Below, piece after piece: positions 8,186-18,498 of a stretch of DNA of 64,000 bases. The notes beneath the pieces are model-generated. The model had not been told where the DNA came from. It saw nothing but the letters and a program-made list of their open reading frames with translations, and searched no databases. The DNA comes from Blattabacterium cuenoti. GTDB lineage: Bacteria > Bacteroidota > Bacteroidia > Flavobacteriales > Blattabacteriaceae. The stretch's first letter is position 1. Each line of letters opens with the position of its first letter. A program made the translations under genes and the position numbers. The DNA is taken from assembly GCF_014252255.1 (NCBI RefSeq), contig NZ_CP059213.1:558001-622000 (forward strand). The letters run 5' to 3'.

Positions 8186-9757
8186 ATGATATTTTTTTCA
8201 TTAGAAAATTACGGAATATTTAATTCTTATGAGAATTACCAATTAACTCCTTATGAGTTACAAAATATAATTATTCAAAAAAAAATGGGAGTTGAGACAA
8301 AATCAGGAGTTTTAGCAATAAATACTGGGATTTTTACTGGTAGATCTCCTGAAGATCGATTTATTGTAAAAGACAGTATTACAGAAAAAAAAATATGGTG
8401 GAATAAAACATTTAATCAATCTTTTGATCCAGAAAAATTTGATAATTTATACCAAAAAATAGTAAAATATTTATCTGGAAAAACATTATATATTAGAGAT
8501 GGTTATCTATGTTCTGATAAACGTTATCAATTAAATGTTCGTTCTATTAGTGAATATCCATGGTCGGATTTATTTATTCATAATCTTTTTTTACGATTTA
8601 AAAAAATAAAAAAAATTATACCAGATTGGTTATTATTTTGCGCCCCAGGATTTAAAGCAAATCCAATAAATGATGGAACACGTCAAAAAAATTTTTCTAT
8701 ATTAAATTTTTCTAAAAAAATAATTTTAATTGGAGGATCTGGCTATACAGGAGAAATAAAAAAATCTATTTTTTCTGTTTTAAATTTTATACTTCCAATA
8801 TATAAAAATGTTTTTCCCATGCATTGTTCAGCAAATGTAGGAAAATATAAAAAAGATACAGCTCTTTTTTTTGGATTATCTGGAACAGGAAAAACAACTA
8901 TTTCTAATGATATAAATAGAAATTTGGTAGGAGATGATGAACACGGATGGACTTGTGATAATATTATTTTTAATTTTGAAGGAGGATGTTATGCAAAAAT
9001 ATTGGGTATTTCTAAAGAAAAAGAACCTATGATTTATAATGCTATCAAAAAAGGATCAATGTTAGAAAATGTTATTTTAAAAAATGAAAATAATGAAATT
9101 GATTTTTTAGATGATTCTATTACTAAAAATATGAGAATTAGTTATCCTATTTATTTTATAAAAAATATTGAAAAAAAATTATATTCTTCTAATATTAAAA
9201 ATATTTTTTTTCTTACATATGATTCTTTTGGTATTTTACCTCCCATTTCTAAATTAAATAGAGCTCAATCTTCTTATTATTTTTTATTAGGATATACTTC
9301 TAAAGTAGCTGGTACTGAATTAAATATAAATAATCCAAAAGCTACATTTTCTTTTTGTTTTGGAGCTCCATTTATGACTTTACATCCTATTCAATATACA
9401 AATATGTTCATAAAAAAATTATATAATACTGAAATAAATGTTTGGATGGTTAATACAGGATTGATATCAGAAGGATATCGAATAAAATTAAATGATACTA
9501 GAAAAATTGTAGAAAATGCTTTAAATGGTTTTTTATTAAATGTCCCTTATGAAATATATCCAATTTTTAATTTTAAAATACCAAAATATTGCCCAGAAAT
9601 ATCTTCTCATATTTTAAATCCAAAAAATTCATGGAAAAATGAAAAAGATTATCAAAATCAAGTAAAAATACTTGCAAAAAAATTCATTAATCATTTTAAT
9701 ATATATAGAAAATATACAGATAAAAATATTTCATCTGGAGAACCTATTTTAGAATAA
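8186..9757 (+). CDS. pckA: Phosphoenolpyruvate carboxykinase (ATP)
   Basis: Interconverts oxaloacetate + ATP and phosphoenolpyruvate + CO2, linking the TCA cycle with gluconeogenesis. The protein is 523 residues. Substrate-binding TGRSPEDRF is at 51-59, MHCSANVGK at 212-220, the kinase P-loop GLSGTGKTT at 230-238, and the metal-binding GDDEHGW at 249-255, followed by NFEGGCYAK. Length and motifs are those of the ATP-type bacterial enzyme. In a symbiont living on host amino acids and organic acids it would feed PEP to the shikimate pathway and cell wall synthesis (inference). It overlaps convergent ribE by 14 nt. Confidence 0.97.
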   Translation: MIFFSLENYGIFNSYENYQLTPYELQNIIIQKKMGVETKSGVLAINTGIFTGRSPEDRFIVKDSITEKKIWWNKTFNQSFDPEKFDNLYQKIVKYLSGKTLYIRDGYLCSDKRYQLNVRSISEYPWSDLFIHNLFLRFKKIKKIIPDWLLFCAPGFKANPINDGTRQKNFSILNFSKKIILIGGSGYTGEIKKSIFSVLNFILPIYKNVFPMHCSANVGKYKKDTALFFGLSGTGKTTISNDINRNLVGDDEHGWTCDNIIFNFEGGCYAKILGISKEKEPMIYNAIKKGSMLENVILKNENNEIDFLDDSITKNMRISYPIYFIKNIEKKLYSSNIKNIFFLTYDSFGILPPISKLNRAQSSYYFLLGYTSKVAGTELNINNPKATFSFCFGAPFMTLHPIQYTNMFIKKLYNTEINVWMVNTGLISEGYRIKLNDTRKIVENALNGFLLNVPYEIYPIFNFKIPKYCPEISSHILNPKNSWKNEKDYQNQVKILAKKFINHFNIYRKYTDKNISSGEPILE

Positions 9758-10352
9758 ACATATCATTATAATTTATAATATATTTACTAATATATTTTCC
9801 TAAAATATCAAATTCTACATTAACAATGTCTCCGACCTTTAAAAAAGATATATTTGTTTTTTTGTAAGTATAAGGAATAATAGAAACACTAAATGTGTAT
9901 TGATTACATGTTATAATAGTAAGACTTATCCCATTTATAGCAATAGACCCTTTTTCTACTACTTTGGTAGTTAATTTTTTTTTAGATTTAAAAAAAAATA
10001 ACCAACTTCCATTTCTATTTTCTATTTTTAAAATTTTGGCAGTTGTATCTACATGTCCTTGTACTATATGTCCATTTAATCTTTCACCCATCATTAATCC
10101 TCTTTCCAAATTGATTTCATCTTTAATTTTTAAAAAATTTAAATTAGTACGGAATAAAGTTTCTTCAGAAGCTATAACTGAATAAGTTTTTTCATTTACA
10201 TGAATAATAGTAAAACATATTCCATTATGACAAATACTTTGATTTATTTTAATTTCATATGAAAATGGATTAATAAAAGTAATATAAAGATTTTTTTTAT
10301 AAAAATTAAATTTATATACTTTTGTTGTACATTCTATAATACCAGTAAACAT
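9744..10352 (-). CDS. ribE: Riboflavin synthase, alpha chain
   Basis: Dismutates two 6,7-dimethyl-8-ribityllumazine molecules into riboflavin. The 202 residues hold two lumazine-binding barrel repeats. The first begins MFTGIIE; the second begins at about residue 95 with GHIVQGHVDTTAKI, and GSIAINGISLTI lies further on. The conserved N-terminal MFTGII fixes the start. With ribF (13274) it gives part of a flavin-cofactor supply. The symbol ribC is also used in this phylum. It overlaps the pckA end by 14 nt. Confidence 0.95.
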   Translation of the reverse strand: MFTGIIECTTKVYKFNFYKKNLYITFINPFSYEIKINQSICHNGICFTIIHVNEKTYSVIASEETLFRTNLNFLKIKDEINLERGLMMGERLNGHIVQGHVDTTAKILKIENRNGSWLFFFKSKKKLTTKVVEKGSIAINGISLTIITCNQYTFSVSIIPYTYKKTNISFLKVGDIVNVEFDILGKYISKYIINYNDMFILK

Positions 10353-10386
10353 AGTTTATAATAATTTTTATTAAATTAAATTTTCA

Positions 10387-11406
10387 ATGAATTATAAAAA
10401 AAAAAAAATTAAAGTTGGATTCACTACAGGTGATATTAATGGTATAGGAATGGAAATTTTTTTAAAAGTATGTCGTAAAAAAAGACTTTTAGATTTTTTT
10501 ACACCAATATTATTTGGATCAACTAAATTATGTTTTTTTTATAAGAATATTCTAAATATAGAAATCAATAATATACGAGAAATAAAAAATTTTCAAGAAA
10601 TTATGGATTATAAAATTAATGTATTTAATATATGGAAAGAAGATATTCAATTTGAATCTATAAAAATAAATAATCCAGATTCAGGAATCTATTCTATTCT
10701 ATCTTTAGAAAAAGCTGTTAAGGCTTTAAAAGAAGGAAAAATAGATGTACTTGTTACTTCTCCTGTAAATAAGAAATATATGAATTTTAAAAATTTTTCA
10801 TTTTTTGGACATACTGAATATTTACAAAATATTTTAGAAGGAGAATCCTTAATGGTTATGATTCATGATCTTTTAAAAGTAGCTTTAGTAACTAATCATT
10901 TACCTTTAAAAAAGGTATCTTTTGAATTAAATGTAAAAAAAATAATAAAATCAATAAAAATTCTACATAAATCTCTTATTATTGATTTTTCTATAGAAAA
11001 ACCTAAAATTGCCGTTTTAGGATGTAATCCTCATTCTAGTGATAATGGATTAATAGGAGATGAGGAAAAAACAAAAATAAAACCTGCTATTGATAATTTA
11101 TTTCAAAAACAAGGATGGCTCATTTTTGGACCTTATTCTGCAGATAGTTTTTTTGGAAATCAAAAATATCGTCATTTTGATGCTATTTTATCTATGTATC
11201 ATGATCAAGGATTAATTCCTTTTAAAACATTAACTTTTAATCAAGGAGTAAATTTTACCGCAGGACTTTCTCATATACGAACTTCTCCAGATCATGGAGT
11301 TGCCTATGATATAGCAAAAAAAGGAATTGCTAATGAAAATTCTTTTGAAGAAGCTATTTTTAGTGCTATAAAAATATTTAACAATAGAAAAGAAAATATA
11401 AAATGA
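10387..11406 (+). CDS. pdxA: 4-hydroxythreonine-4-phosphate dehydrogenase
   Basis: Oxidises 4-phosphohydroxy-L-threonine in the DXP-dependent pathway to pyridoxal phosphate. The 339 residues include the start motif VGFTTGDINGIGMEI, metal and substrate motifs FFGHTEYLQ, VALVTNHLPL and SMYHDQGLIPFK, and a late HIRTSPDHGVAYDIA. All conserved His residues of the family appear present. With pdxH at 39667 it indicates vitamin B6 synthesis. Its 3' end forms half of a strong inverted repeat shared with atpC. Confidence 0.96.
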   Translation: MNYKKKKIKVGFTTGDINGIGMEIFLKVCRKKRLLDFFTPILFGSTKLCFFYKNILNIEINNIREIKNFQEIMDYKINVFNIWKEDIQFESIKINNPDSGIYSILSLEKAVKALKEGKIDVLVTSPVNKKYMNFKNFSFFGHTEYLQNILEGESLMVMIHDLLKVALVTNHLPLKKVSFELNVKKIIKSIKILHKSLIIDFSIEKPKIAVLGCNPHSSDNGLIGDEEKTKIKPAIDNLFQKQGWLIFGPYSADSFFGNQKYRHFDAILSMYHDQGLIPFKTLTFNQGVNFTAGLSHIRTSPDHGVAYDIAKKGIANENSFEEAIFSAIKIFNNRKENIK

Positions 11407-11427
11407 AATTTTTTTTTCTTTTCTATT
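11383..11427. terminator. Likely bidirectional terminator between pdxA and atpC
   Basis: A perfect 14-bp inverted repeat: left arm 11383-11396 (AATAGAAAAGAAAA), 17-nt loop holding the pdxA stop codon, right arm 11414-11427, then a T-rich stretch. The two genes converge here, so one hairpin could end both transcripts. The arms are purine/pyrimidine-rich with only two G-C pairs, so stability is modest. Confidence 0.5.
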
Positions 11428-11436
11428 TATTTTTTT

Positions 11437-11670
11437 TTATAAAAGAATAATGATAAAATTATTTTTTACTTGTAAAATTCCACCTTTTATTTTTATTTTT
11501 TTTTGATTATCTACTTCTGAATAAAATTTTATTATTCCATTTTTTAATATAGAAATAAAATAATCATGATTTTCTAATATTTGAAAATATCCATATAATC
11601 CAGGAGCAATAATAGAAATTATATTTTCTTTATATAAATTTTTATTATAATAAATAATTTTTATTTTCAT
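11437..11670 (-). CDS. atpC: ATP synthase F1 subunit epsilon, minimal form
   Basis: Rotor subunit of F1Fo ATP synthase coupling gamma to the c-ring. Only 77 residues: it carries the N-terminal beta-sandwich (IISIIAPGLYGYFQILENHDYF, then IKGGILQVKNN) and ends there, lacking the C-terminal helical hairpin that acts as an inhibitory latch in E. coli-type epsilon (about 135 residues). Short epsilon is common in Bacteroidetes. It follows atpD by 23 nt. The remaining ATP synthase genes are elsewhere, as usual in this phylum. Confidence 0.85.
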   Translation of the reverse strand: MKIKIIYYNKNLYKENIISIIAPGLYGYFQILENHDYFISILKNGIIKFYSEVDNQKKIKIKGGILQVKNNFIIILL

Positions 11671-11693
11671 AATATTATATTAATTATATTATT

Positions 11694-13238
<1,545 letters not shown>

Positions 13239-13253
13239 TAAATATAAATTTAG

Positions 13254-13261
13254 TATATTTG
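13254..13261 (+). promoter_or_regulatory. Candidate -7 box for ribF
   Basis: TATATTTG at 13254-13261 fits TAnnTTTG. Transcription would begin near 13268, only a few bases before the TTG start of ribF, so the mRNA would be nearly leaderless. Confidence 0.35.
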
Positions 13262-13273
13262 TAATAAAACATT

Positions 13274-14212
13274 TTGAAAATTTATTCATTTATTGATGAA
13301 TTTTCTTCTTTTTTTCCATGTGCATTTACCCTTGGAGTTTTTGATGGAGTTCATATAGGACATCAAGAAATTATTAAAAATTTAATTTTTAGAGCTAAAA
13401 AAAAGTATTGTACTGTTTTACTTACTTTTTATCCACATCCTAAAGAAATATTGAATCCTAATAAAAAATTTTTCTATTTAAATACTCTTTCCGAAAGAAT
13501 ATATAAATTAAAAAAAATAGGAATAGAACATTTAATTATTCATCCTTTTTCTATAAATTTTTCAAAATTAAGTACAAAAAATTTTTTTCAAAAAATTTTA
13601 GATCCTAAATTTAAAATAAAACGAATTATTACTGGATATGATTCTCATTTTGGAAAAAATAGAGAATGTAATTATGAAAAATTAAAAAATTTTTCTCACA
13701 TTTACGGATTTAAACTTTATCAAGTTAAACCTTTTAAATATAAAAAAAAAATAATCAGTTCTACTAATATACGGAAATCTATTTTATTAGGAAATATAAA
13801 ATGGGCTAATAAAGCTTTAGGATATTATTATACATTATCCGGAAATGTTATAAAAGGAAAAGGTATAGGTAAGACTATTAATTTTCCAACTGCAAATTTA
13901 CAAGTAGATTTAAAAAAATTAATTCCAAAAAATGGAGTTTATGCTGTAAAAATTAATTATTTAAATAATATTTATCAAGGAATGTTAAATATAGGAATAA
14001 ATCCTACTATTAATCAGTATACTAAAAAAATTTATATAGAAGTACATATTTTTAATTTTTTTCAAAATATTTATGGAAAAAAAATAGATATTTTAATCAT
14101 TCATATGATTCGTGAAGAAAAAAAATTTAATACACTTCAAGAATTAAGAAAACAAATTAAAGAAGATCAAATAAATATTAAAAAATTTTTTTCTTGTGAA
14201 AAAAAAAATTGA
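13274..14212 (+). CDS. ribF: Bifunctional riboflavin kinase/FAD synthetase
   Basis: Makes FMN and then FAD from riboflavin. The N-terminal adenylyltransferase domain begins ALTLGV-like: the actual read is TLGVFDGVHIGHQ at about 19-31, with TFYPHPKEIL later. The C-terminal flavokinase domain carries GKGIGKTINFPTANLQ and NGVYAV. Length is 312 residues, normal. The start is TTG at 13274: no in-frame ATG lies before the conserved domain, and MKIY fits flavobacterial homologues. Its end overlaps the next gene by 17 nt. Confidence 0.94.
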   Translation: MKIYSFIDEFSSFFPCAFTLGVFDGVHIGHQEIIKNLIFRAKKKYCTVLLTFYPHPKEILNPNKKFFYLNTLSERIYKLKKIGIEHLIIHPFSINFSKLSTKNFFQKILDPKFKIKRIITGYDSHFGKNRECNYEKLKNFSHIYGFKLYQVKPFKYKKKIISSTNIRKSILLGNIKWANKALGYYYTLSGNVIKGKGIGKTINFPTANLQVDLKKLIPKNGVYAVKINYLNNIYQGMLNIGINPTINQYTKKIYIEVHIFNFFQNIYGKKIDILIIHMIREEKKFNTLQELRKQIKEDQINIKKFFSCEKKN

Positions 14213-16835
14213 TCAAATAATTCAACATTTATTACAAAAAATAAATTTAAATCAAAAATACATATTCATATCAAAAGAGGATGCAATTATAGAATATATA
14301 AAAAATAAATATAAATCGAAATTTAATCAAAAAACTGAATTTTTTACAATGGAGAAATTTTTTGAAAAAATTTCTGGATTAAAAATTTTAAATAATCATT
14401 CTATTCTTCTTGATTTTTTTTATATGTTAAAAACAGAAGATTTTTTGCATGAAAATTTTAATAATTTTTTTCATTGGGGACCTAAAATATTGAATGATTT
14501 TCAAAGTATAGATATTAATATGATTAATGTGGAATATTTTTTTTCTTCTATTATTTCTACAGAAAAAATAAAAAAGTGGAATTTTAATATTTTAGAACAA
14601 AAAAAAAATTTTTTTTGGGAAAAAATTCGTGAATATTATTATATTATGCAATCTCAATTTTTACAAAAAGGATTCACTTATAAAGGAATGCTTTTTAAAA
14701 GAGCTCTTTCTCATTTTAATTTTTTTTTATATAAAAATTCAAAAATAAATATTATTTTTTTCATAGATATTATATTAAATCAATGTGAAAAAATTTTTGT
14801 TCAAAAAATAATGCAATATGATAATGGATTAGTTTATAATTTATATGATAAAAATATTTTTGAAAATAAAAATATAATTTCAAAAGAACATAAAAAATTA
14901 AGTAATTTAAAAATAATTGAAGTTTCTAAAGAATTAGAACAAGTTAAAGTTGTAGAAAATATAATAGAAAAATTAATTCAAAAAGGAAAAAAACCCTATA
15001 ATATACTTATAATACCTGGAGATAATTTTTTATTAATTCCATTATTACATTCTATAAAAAAATTAAATATTAATTTATCTATTAATATAGATTATTCATA
15101 TAAAAATATTCCAATTTATTATACTTTTTACTATATTTTTCAATTTTTATTAAAAAAAGATAAATATGTAAAATTTTTAGATAAAAAAAATGTTATAAAA
15201 TTATTATCTGATGGATATATTCAGAAATTTTTTTTAAAAAAAAATTTTTTATTAAAAAAATTGATAATTGATAACGATTCCAATATGATTTCTGAAAATG
15301 TAATAAAAAAATATTTATTAAAAAATGATTTATGGATTATTTTTCAAATTCCAATTTATAATACAAAAATTATTCTTTTAAGTATTATTAGTTTTATTAG
15401 AAAATTTAAAAAACTTCTTTTCAAAAATATTAATAAACATTTTTTAGAGTTAAAATTTCTTTTTAAACTAGAAATTTATATACAAAAATTAAGAATAATA
15501 GTTAGAAAGAAAAATTTAATTTTAGGAATTAATAACGTATTTCATATATATGAACAATTCGTAAATACAGAAAGTATAAGATATATACATAAAAATAAAA
15601 GAGGATTACACATAACAGGTTATGAAGATTTTTTTCTTAAAAATTTTGATACAGTGATTATTACTTCTTTTAATGAAGGTATAATTCCTCCTAAAAATTA
15701 TGAAAAAAATTATTCTTTTATTTCTTTGGATCTTCGTAAGAAATTACAAATAAAAGATTTTAATAATGACATTTATTTTTCTCATTTTATGAGAATATTT
15801 CAATATTCTAAATATATATATTTAATATATAAAAATAAACAAGATGAAATTAATTCTGGAGAAAAAAGTCGTTTTATTCATCAAATAGAAATGAATTATA
15901 AAATTTCAACAGAAAAAATAAAAAATACATTTTTTCCTATCAATTTTACAAAAAAACCAATTGTAATTGAAAAAACAAAATCAATTATTCATCGTTTACA
16001 TGAATTAATTACTAAAGGATTATCTCCTTCTTCTATTCGTTTATATAATTATAATCCTCTTTTATTTTATTATAAAAAAATACTTAATTTAAACGATCCT
16101 GAAGAAAATTATTTTAATAAAAAAGAAGTAGGAAAAGTTATTCATAAAATATTAAAAATTTTATATTATCCTATAAAAGAAAGTTTTATAAATATTAATC
16201 ATATTTATAAAATGAAAAAAATATATGAATCTATTATAAAAAAAATTCTTTTAGGTAAAAAAAAAATAATGAAAGGGGAAAATATGTTATTTTATTATAT
16301 AATAAAAACTTATATAAAAAATTTTATAAAATGGGATGAAAAATCTATTCAAAATGGACACAAAATTTTTCTAAAAAAAATAGAATATAAAATATCTACA
16401 GTGTTAAATATTGGATCAATAAAAGTAAATTTACATGGTATAATAGATCGTATAGATGAGTATGACGGAATTACTCGTATTATTGATTACAAAATTGGAT
16501 TTTCTAAAATTAAAGAAATGAATATTTCTTTAAAAAATATTAAAAATATTTTTCAAGACCCAAATTACGCCAATATAATGCAATTATTAATTTATGTTTA
16601 TTTGTGGTTTAAATATTCTATTTCTTTTAAAAAAAAAAGAATAACTACTCCTATAGGGATAGGAATAGTATCTCCTGCAAAAAATGGAATAATATTACAA
16701 ATACCTATAAATTTTTTTGATCAAAAAAAAATAAATATTACATATGAAGATTATAAAATTAATTTTTTACCATTTCTCATTAATAGAATTTCAGAAATAT
16801 TAGATCCAAAAACACCAATTATAGAAACAATTTAA
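14196..16835 (+). CDS. addB: AddB-like PD-(D/E)XK nuclease family protein
   Basis: Large (879-residue) Lys/Asn/Ile-rich protein resembling the flavobacterial AddB-type subunit of a double-strand-break repair nuclease. The N-terminal part is a helicase-like, probably inactive domain with TMEKFFEKISGL. The C-terminal RecB-like nuclease domain starts near 608 (LSPSSIRLYNYNPLLFYYKK). It keeps GKVIHKILKILY, GIIDRIDEYDG, the catalytic DYKIG and a late QLLIYVYLW. The start is GTG at 14196, inside the end of ribF. No AddA helicase-nuclease partner is in the window. The symbol is a homology guess. It overlaps convergent leuB by 4 nt. Confidence 0.75.
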   Translation: MKKKIDQIIQHLLQKINLNQKYIFISKEDAIIEYIKNKYKSKFNQKTEFFTMEKFFEKISGLKILNNHSILLDFFYMLKTEDFLHENFNNFFHWGPKILNDFQSIDINMINVEYFFSSIISTEKIKKWNFNILEQKKNFFWEKIREYYYIMQSQFLQKGFTYKGMLFKRALSHFNFFLYKNSKINIIFFIDIILNQCEKIFVQKIMQYDNGLVYNLYDKNIFENKNIISKEHKKLSNLKIIEVSKELEQVKVVENIIEKLIQKGKKPYNILIIPGDNFLLIPLLHSIKKLNINLSINIDYSYKNIPIYYTFYYIFQFLLKKDKYVKFLDKKNVIKLLSDGYIQKFFLKKNFLLKKLIIDNDSNMISENVIKKYLLKNDLWIIFQIPIYNTKIILLSIISFIRKFKKLLFKNINKHFLELKFLFKLEIYIQKLRIIVRKKNLILGINNVFHIYEQFVNTESIRYIHKNKRGLHITGYEDFFLKNFDTVIITSFNEGIIPPKNYEKNYSFISLDLRKKLQIKDFNNDIYFSHFMRIFQYSKYIYLIYKNKQDEINSGEKSRFIHQIEMNYKISTEKIKNTFFPINFTKKPIVIEKTKSIIHRLHELITKGLSPSSIRLYNYNPLLFYYKKILNLNDPEENYFNKKEVGKVIHKILKILYYPIKESFININHIYKMKKIYESIIKKILLGKKKIMKGENMLFYYIIKTYIKNFIKWDEKSIQNGHKIFLKKIEYKISTVLNIGSIKVNLHGIIDRIDEYDGITRIIDYKIGFSKIKEMNISLKNIKNIFQDPNYANIMQLLIYVYLWFKYSISFKKKRITTPIGIGIVSPAKNGIILQIPINFFDQKKINITYEDYKINFLPFLINRISEILDPKTPIIETI

Positions 16836-17890
16836 TGATTTTTAATATATGTATCTATATAATTTCCTACTTCTTCAGTAGTTGAAGAATATTCTATATC
16901 AATAATATCTGATGTACATACTTTATTTTCTATCGACTTTTTGACAGCTTCTTCTAAAAGATTTTTTTCTTTATACATTTTAAAATATTCTAACATCATA
17001 GATGCTGAAAGGATACATCCCAAAGGATTTGCTATATTTTTTCCAGCTGCTTGAGGATAAGATCCATGTATTGGTTCAAACATAGATTGTTTATTTCCTA
17101 TAGAAGCTGAAGGTAATAATCCTAAAGAACTTGTAATAACACTAGCTTCATCTGAAAGAATATCTCCAAACATATTATCTGTTAATATAATATCGAACTT
17201 TTTAGGATTCATGATAATTTGCATAGCAGCATTATCTATATATAAAAAGTCTAAACTTACATCTGGATAATCTAATGCTATTTCTTGAATGACTTCTCTC
17301 CATAATTTAGAAGTTTCTAGTACATTTGCTTTATCTACTAGTGTTACTTTTTTTCTTCTTGAAAGAGAAGCTTTAAAAGCCATTATACCAATTCTTTGAA
17401 TTTCTTTTTTTGAATAAATACAATAATCATAAGCAATTTCTTTATTTTTAGAACGACCTTTTTCTCCAAAATAAATACCTCCTGTTAATTCACGATATAT
17501 TATAAAATCAACTTCATCTAATAATTCCTTTTTTATAGGAGATTTATTAATTTGAGAATAAACTACTATAGGACGAATATTACAATATAAATTCATTATT
17601 TTTCTTAATTTTAATAATCCATCTTCAGGTCTCATTCCTATTGTATTATTATCATATTTAGGATCTCCTATACAGCTCAATAAAACAGCATCTGATTTTA
17701 AACAAGTATCTATAGTTTCTTTTGGCATTGGAGTACCAAACTTTTCTATAGCTATAGATCCAGCTAGAATATTTTTATAATAAAAATTATGACCATATTT
17801 TTTGGTTATAGAATTTAAAACTTTGATTGTTTGTTTCATTATTTCAGGACCTATTCCATCTCCTTCTATAACAGAAATATTTTTTTTCAT
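16832..17890 (-). CDS. leuB: 3-isopropylmalate dehydrogenase
   Basis: Oxidatively decarboxylates 3-isopropylmalate to 2-ketoisocaproate, the third leucine-pathway step. The 352 residues begin with ISVIEGDGIGPEIM. YRELTGGIYFGE provides the substrate Tyr, LLDEVDFIIY precedes it, and the metal-binding Asp residues are in DNMFGDILSDEAS; EPIHGSYPQAAGKNIANP is the cofactor region. All expected motifs are intact. It is the last gene of leuA-leuC-leuD-leuB, 5 nt after leuD. Confidence 0.97.
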   Translation of the reverse strand: MKKNISVIEGDGIGPEIMKQTIKVLNSITKKYGHNFYYKNILAGSIAIEKFGTPMPKETIDTCLKSDAVLLSCIGDPKYDNNTIGMRPEDGLLKLRKIMNLYCNIRPIVVYSQINKSPIKKELLDEVDFIIYRELTGGIYFGEKGRSKNKEIAYDYCIYSKKEIQRIGIMAFKASLSRRKKVTLVDKANVLETSKLWREVIQEIALDYPDVSLDFLYIDNAAMQIIMNPKKFDIILTDNMFGDILSDEASVITSSLGLLPSASIGNKQSMFEPIHGSYPQAAGKNIANPLGCILSASMMLEYFKMYKEKNLLEEAVKKSIENKVCTSDIIDIEYSSTTEEVGNYIDTYIKNH

Positions 17891-17895
17891 ATTTT

Positions 17896-18498
17896 TTAAT
17901 TTAAAAAAAATTTTATTCTATTTTTTTCAAAATTTTTAACATCTTCTTTTATAGAAATTAAAAAATCTATATCATCATACCCATTCAAAAAACAATTTTT
18001 TTTGTATGGGTGTATATAAAATGTTTCAAATTCTCCTGTTTCTATTATTGTTATTTTTTGATTCATTAAATCTACTTTTATTTGAATATTAGGATTTTTA
18101 TTAATTAAATTAAATAATCTATTTAAAAAATATTCAGATATTTCTACAATTAGTAATCCATTATTTAATGCATTTTCTTTAAAAATATCAGCAAAAAAAC
18201 TAGATATTACAACTCTAAATCCATAATCATAAATAGCCCATACAGCATGTTCACGACTAGATCCACAACCAAAATTTTTTCCTGAAATAAGAATTTTTCC
18301 ACAAAAAAGAGAATTATTTAATATAAAATCTTTATTAATAGATCCATCTTTTTTATAACGCCAATCAATAAAAAGATTTTTTCTACACTCTTCACGTTTA
18401 ATTTCTTTTAAAAAACGAGCTGGAATAATTTGATCCGTATCTATATCTACTATAGGTAATGGTACGGCTTTACTAATTAAAGTCGTAAATTTTTTCAT
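17896..18498 (-). CDS. leuD: 3-isopropylmalate dehydratase small subunit
   Basis: Swivelling-domain subunit of isopropylmalate isomerase, which works with LeuC. The 200 residues start with a strand leading to VDIDTDQIIPARFLK at about 18-32. The conserved GKNFGCGSSREHAVWA loop that forms the substrate pocket follows, then FADIFKENALNNG. Its 5' end overlaps leuC by 26 nt, suggesting coupled translation at a fixed 1:1 ratio. Confidence 0.97.
   Translation of the reverse strand: MKKFTTLISKAVPLPIVDIDTDQIIPARFLKEIKREECRKNLFIDWRYKKDGSINKDFILNNSLFCGKILISGKNFGCGSSREHAVWAIYDYGFRVVISSFFADIFKENALNNGLLIVEISEYFLNRLFNLINKNPNIQIKVDLMNQKITIIETGEFETFYIHPYKKNCFLNGYDDIDFLISIKEDVKNFEKNRIKFFLN

Noticed and set aside
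9964-10185. 73-codon plus-strand ORF opposite ribE
   Set aside because: Antisense shadow inside the riboflavin synthase gene.
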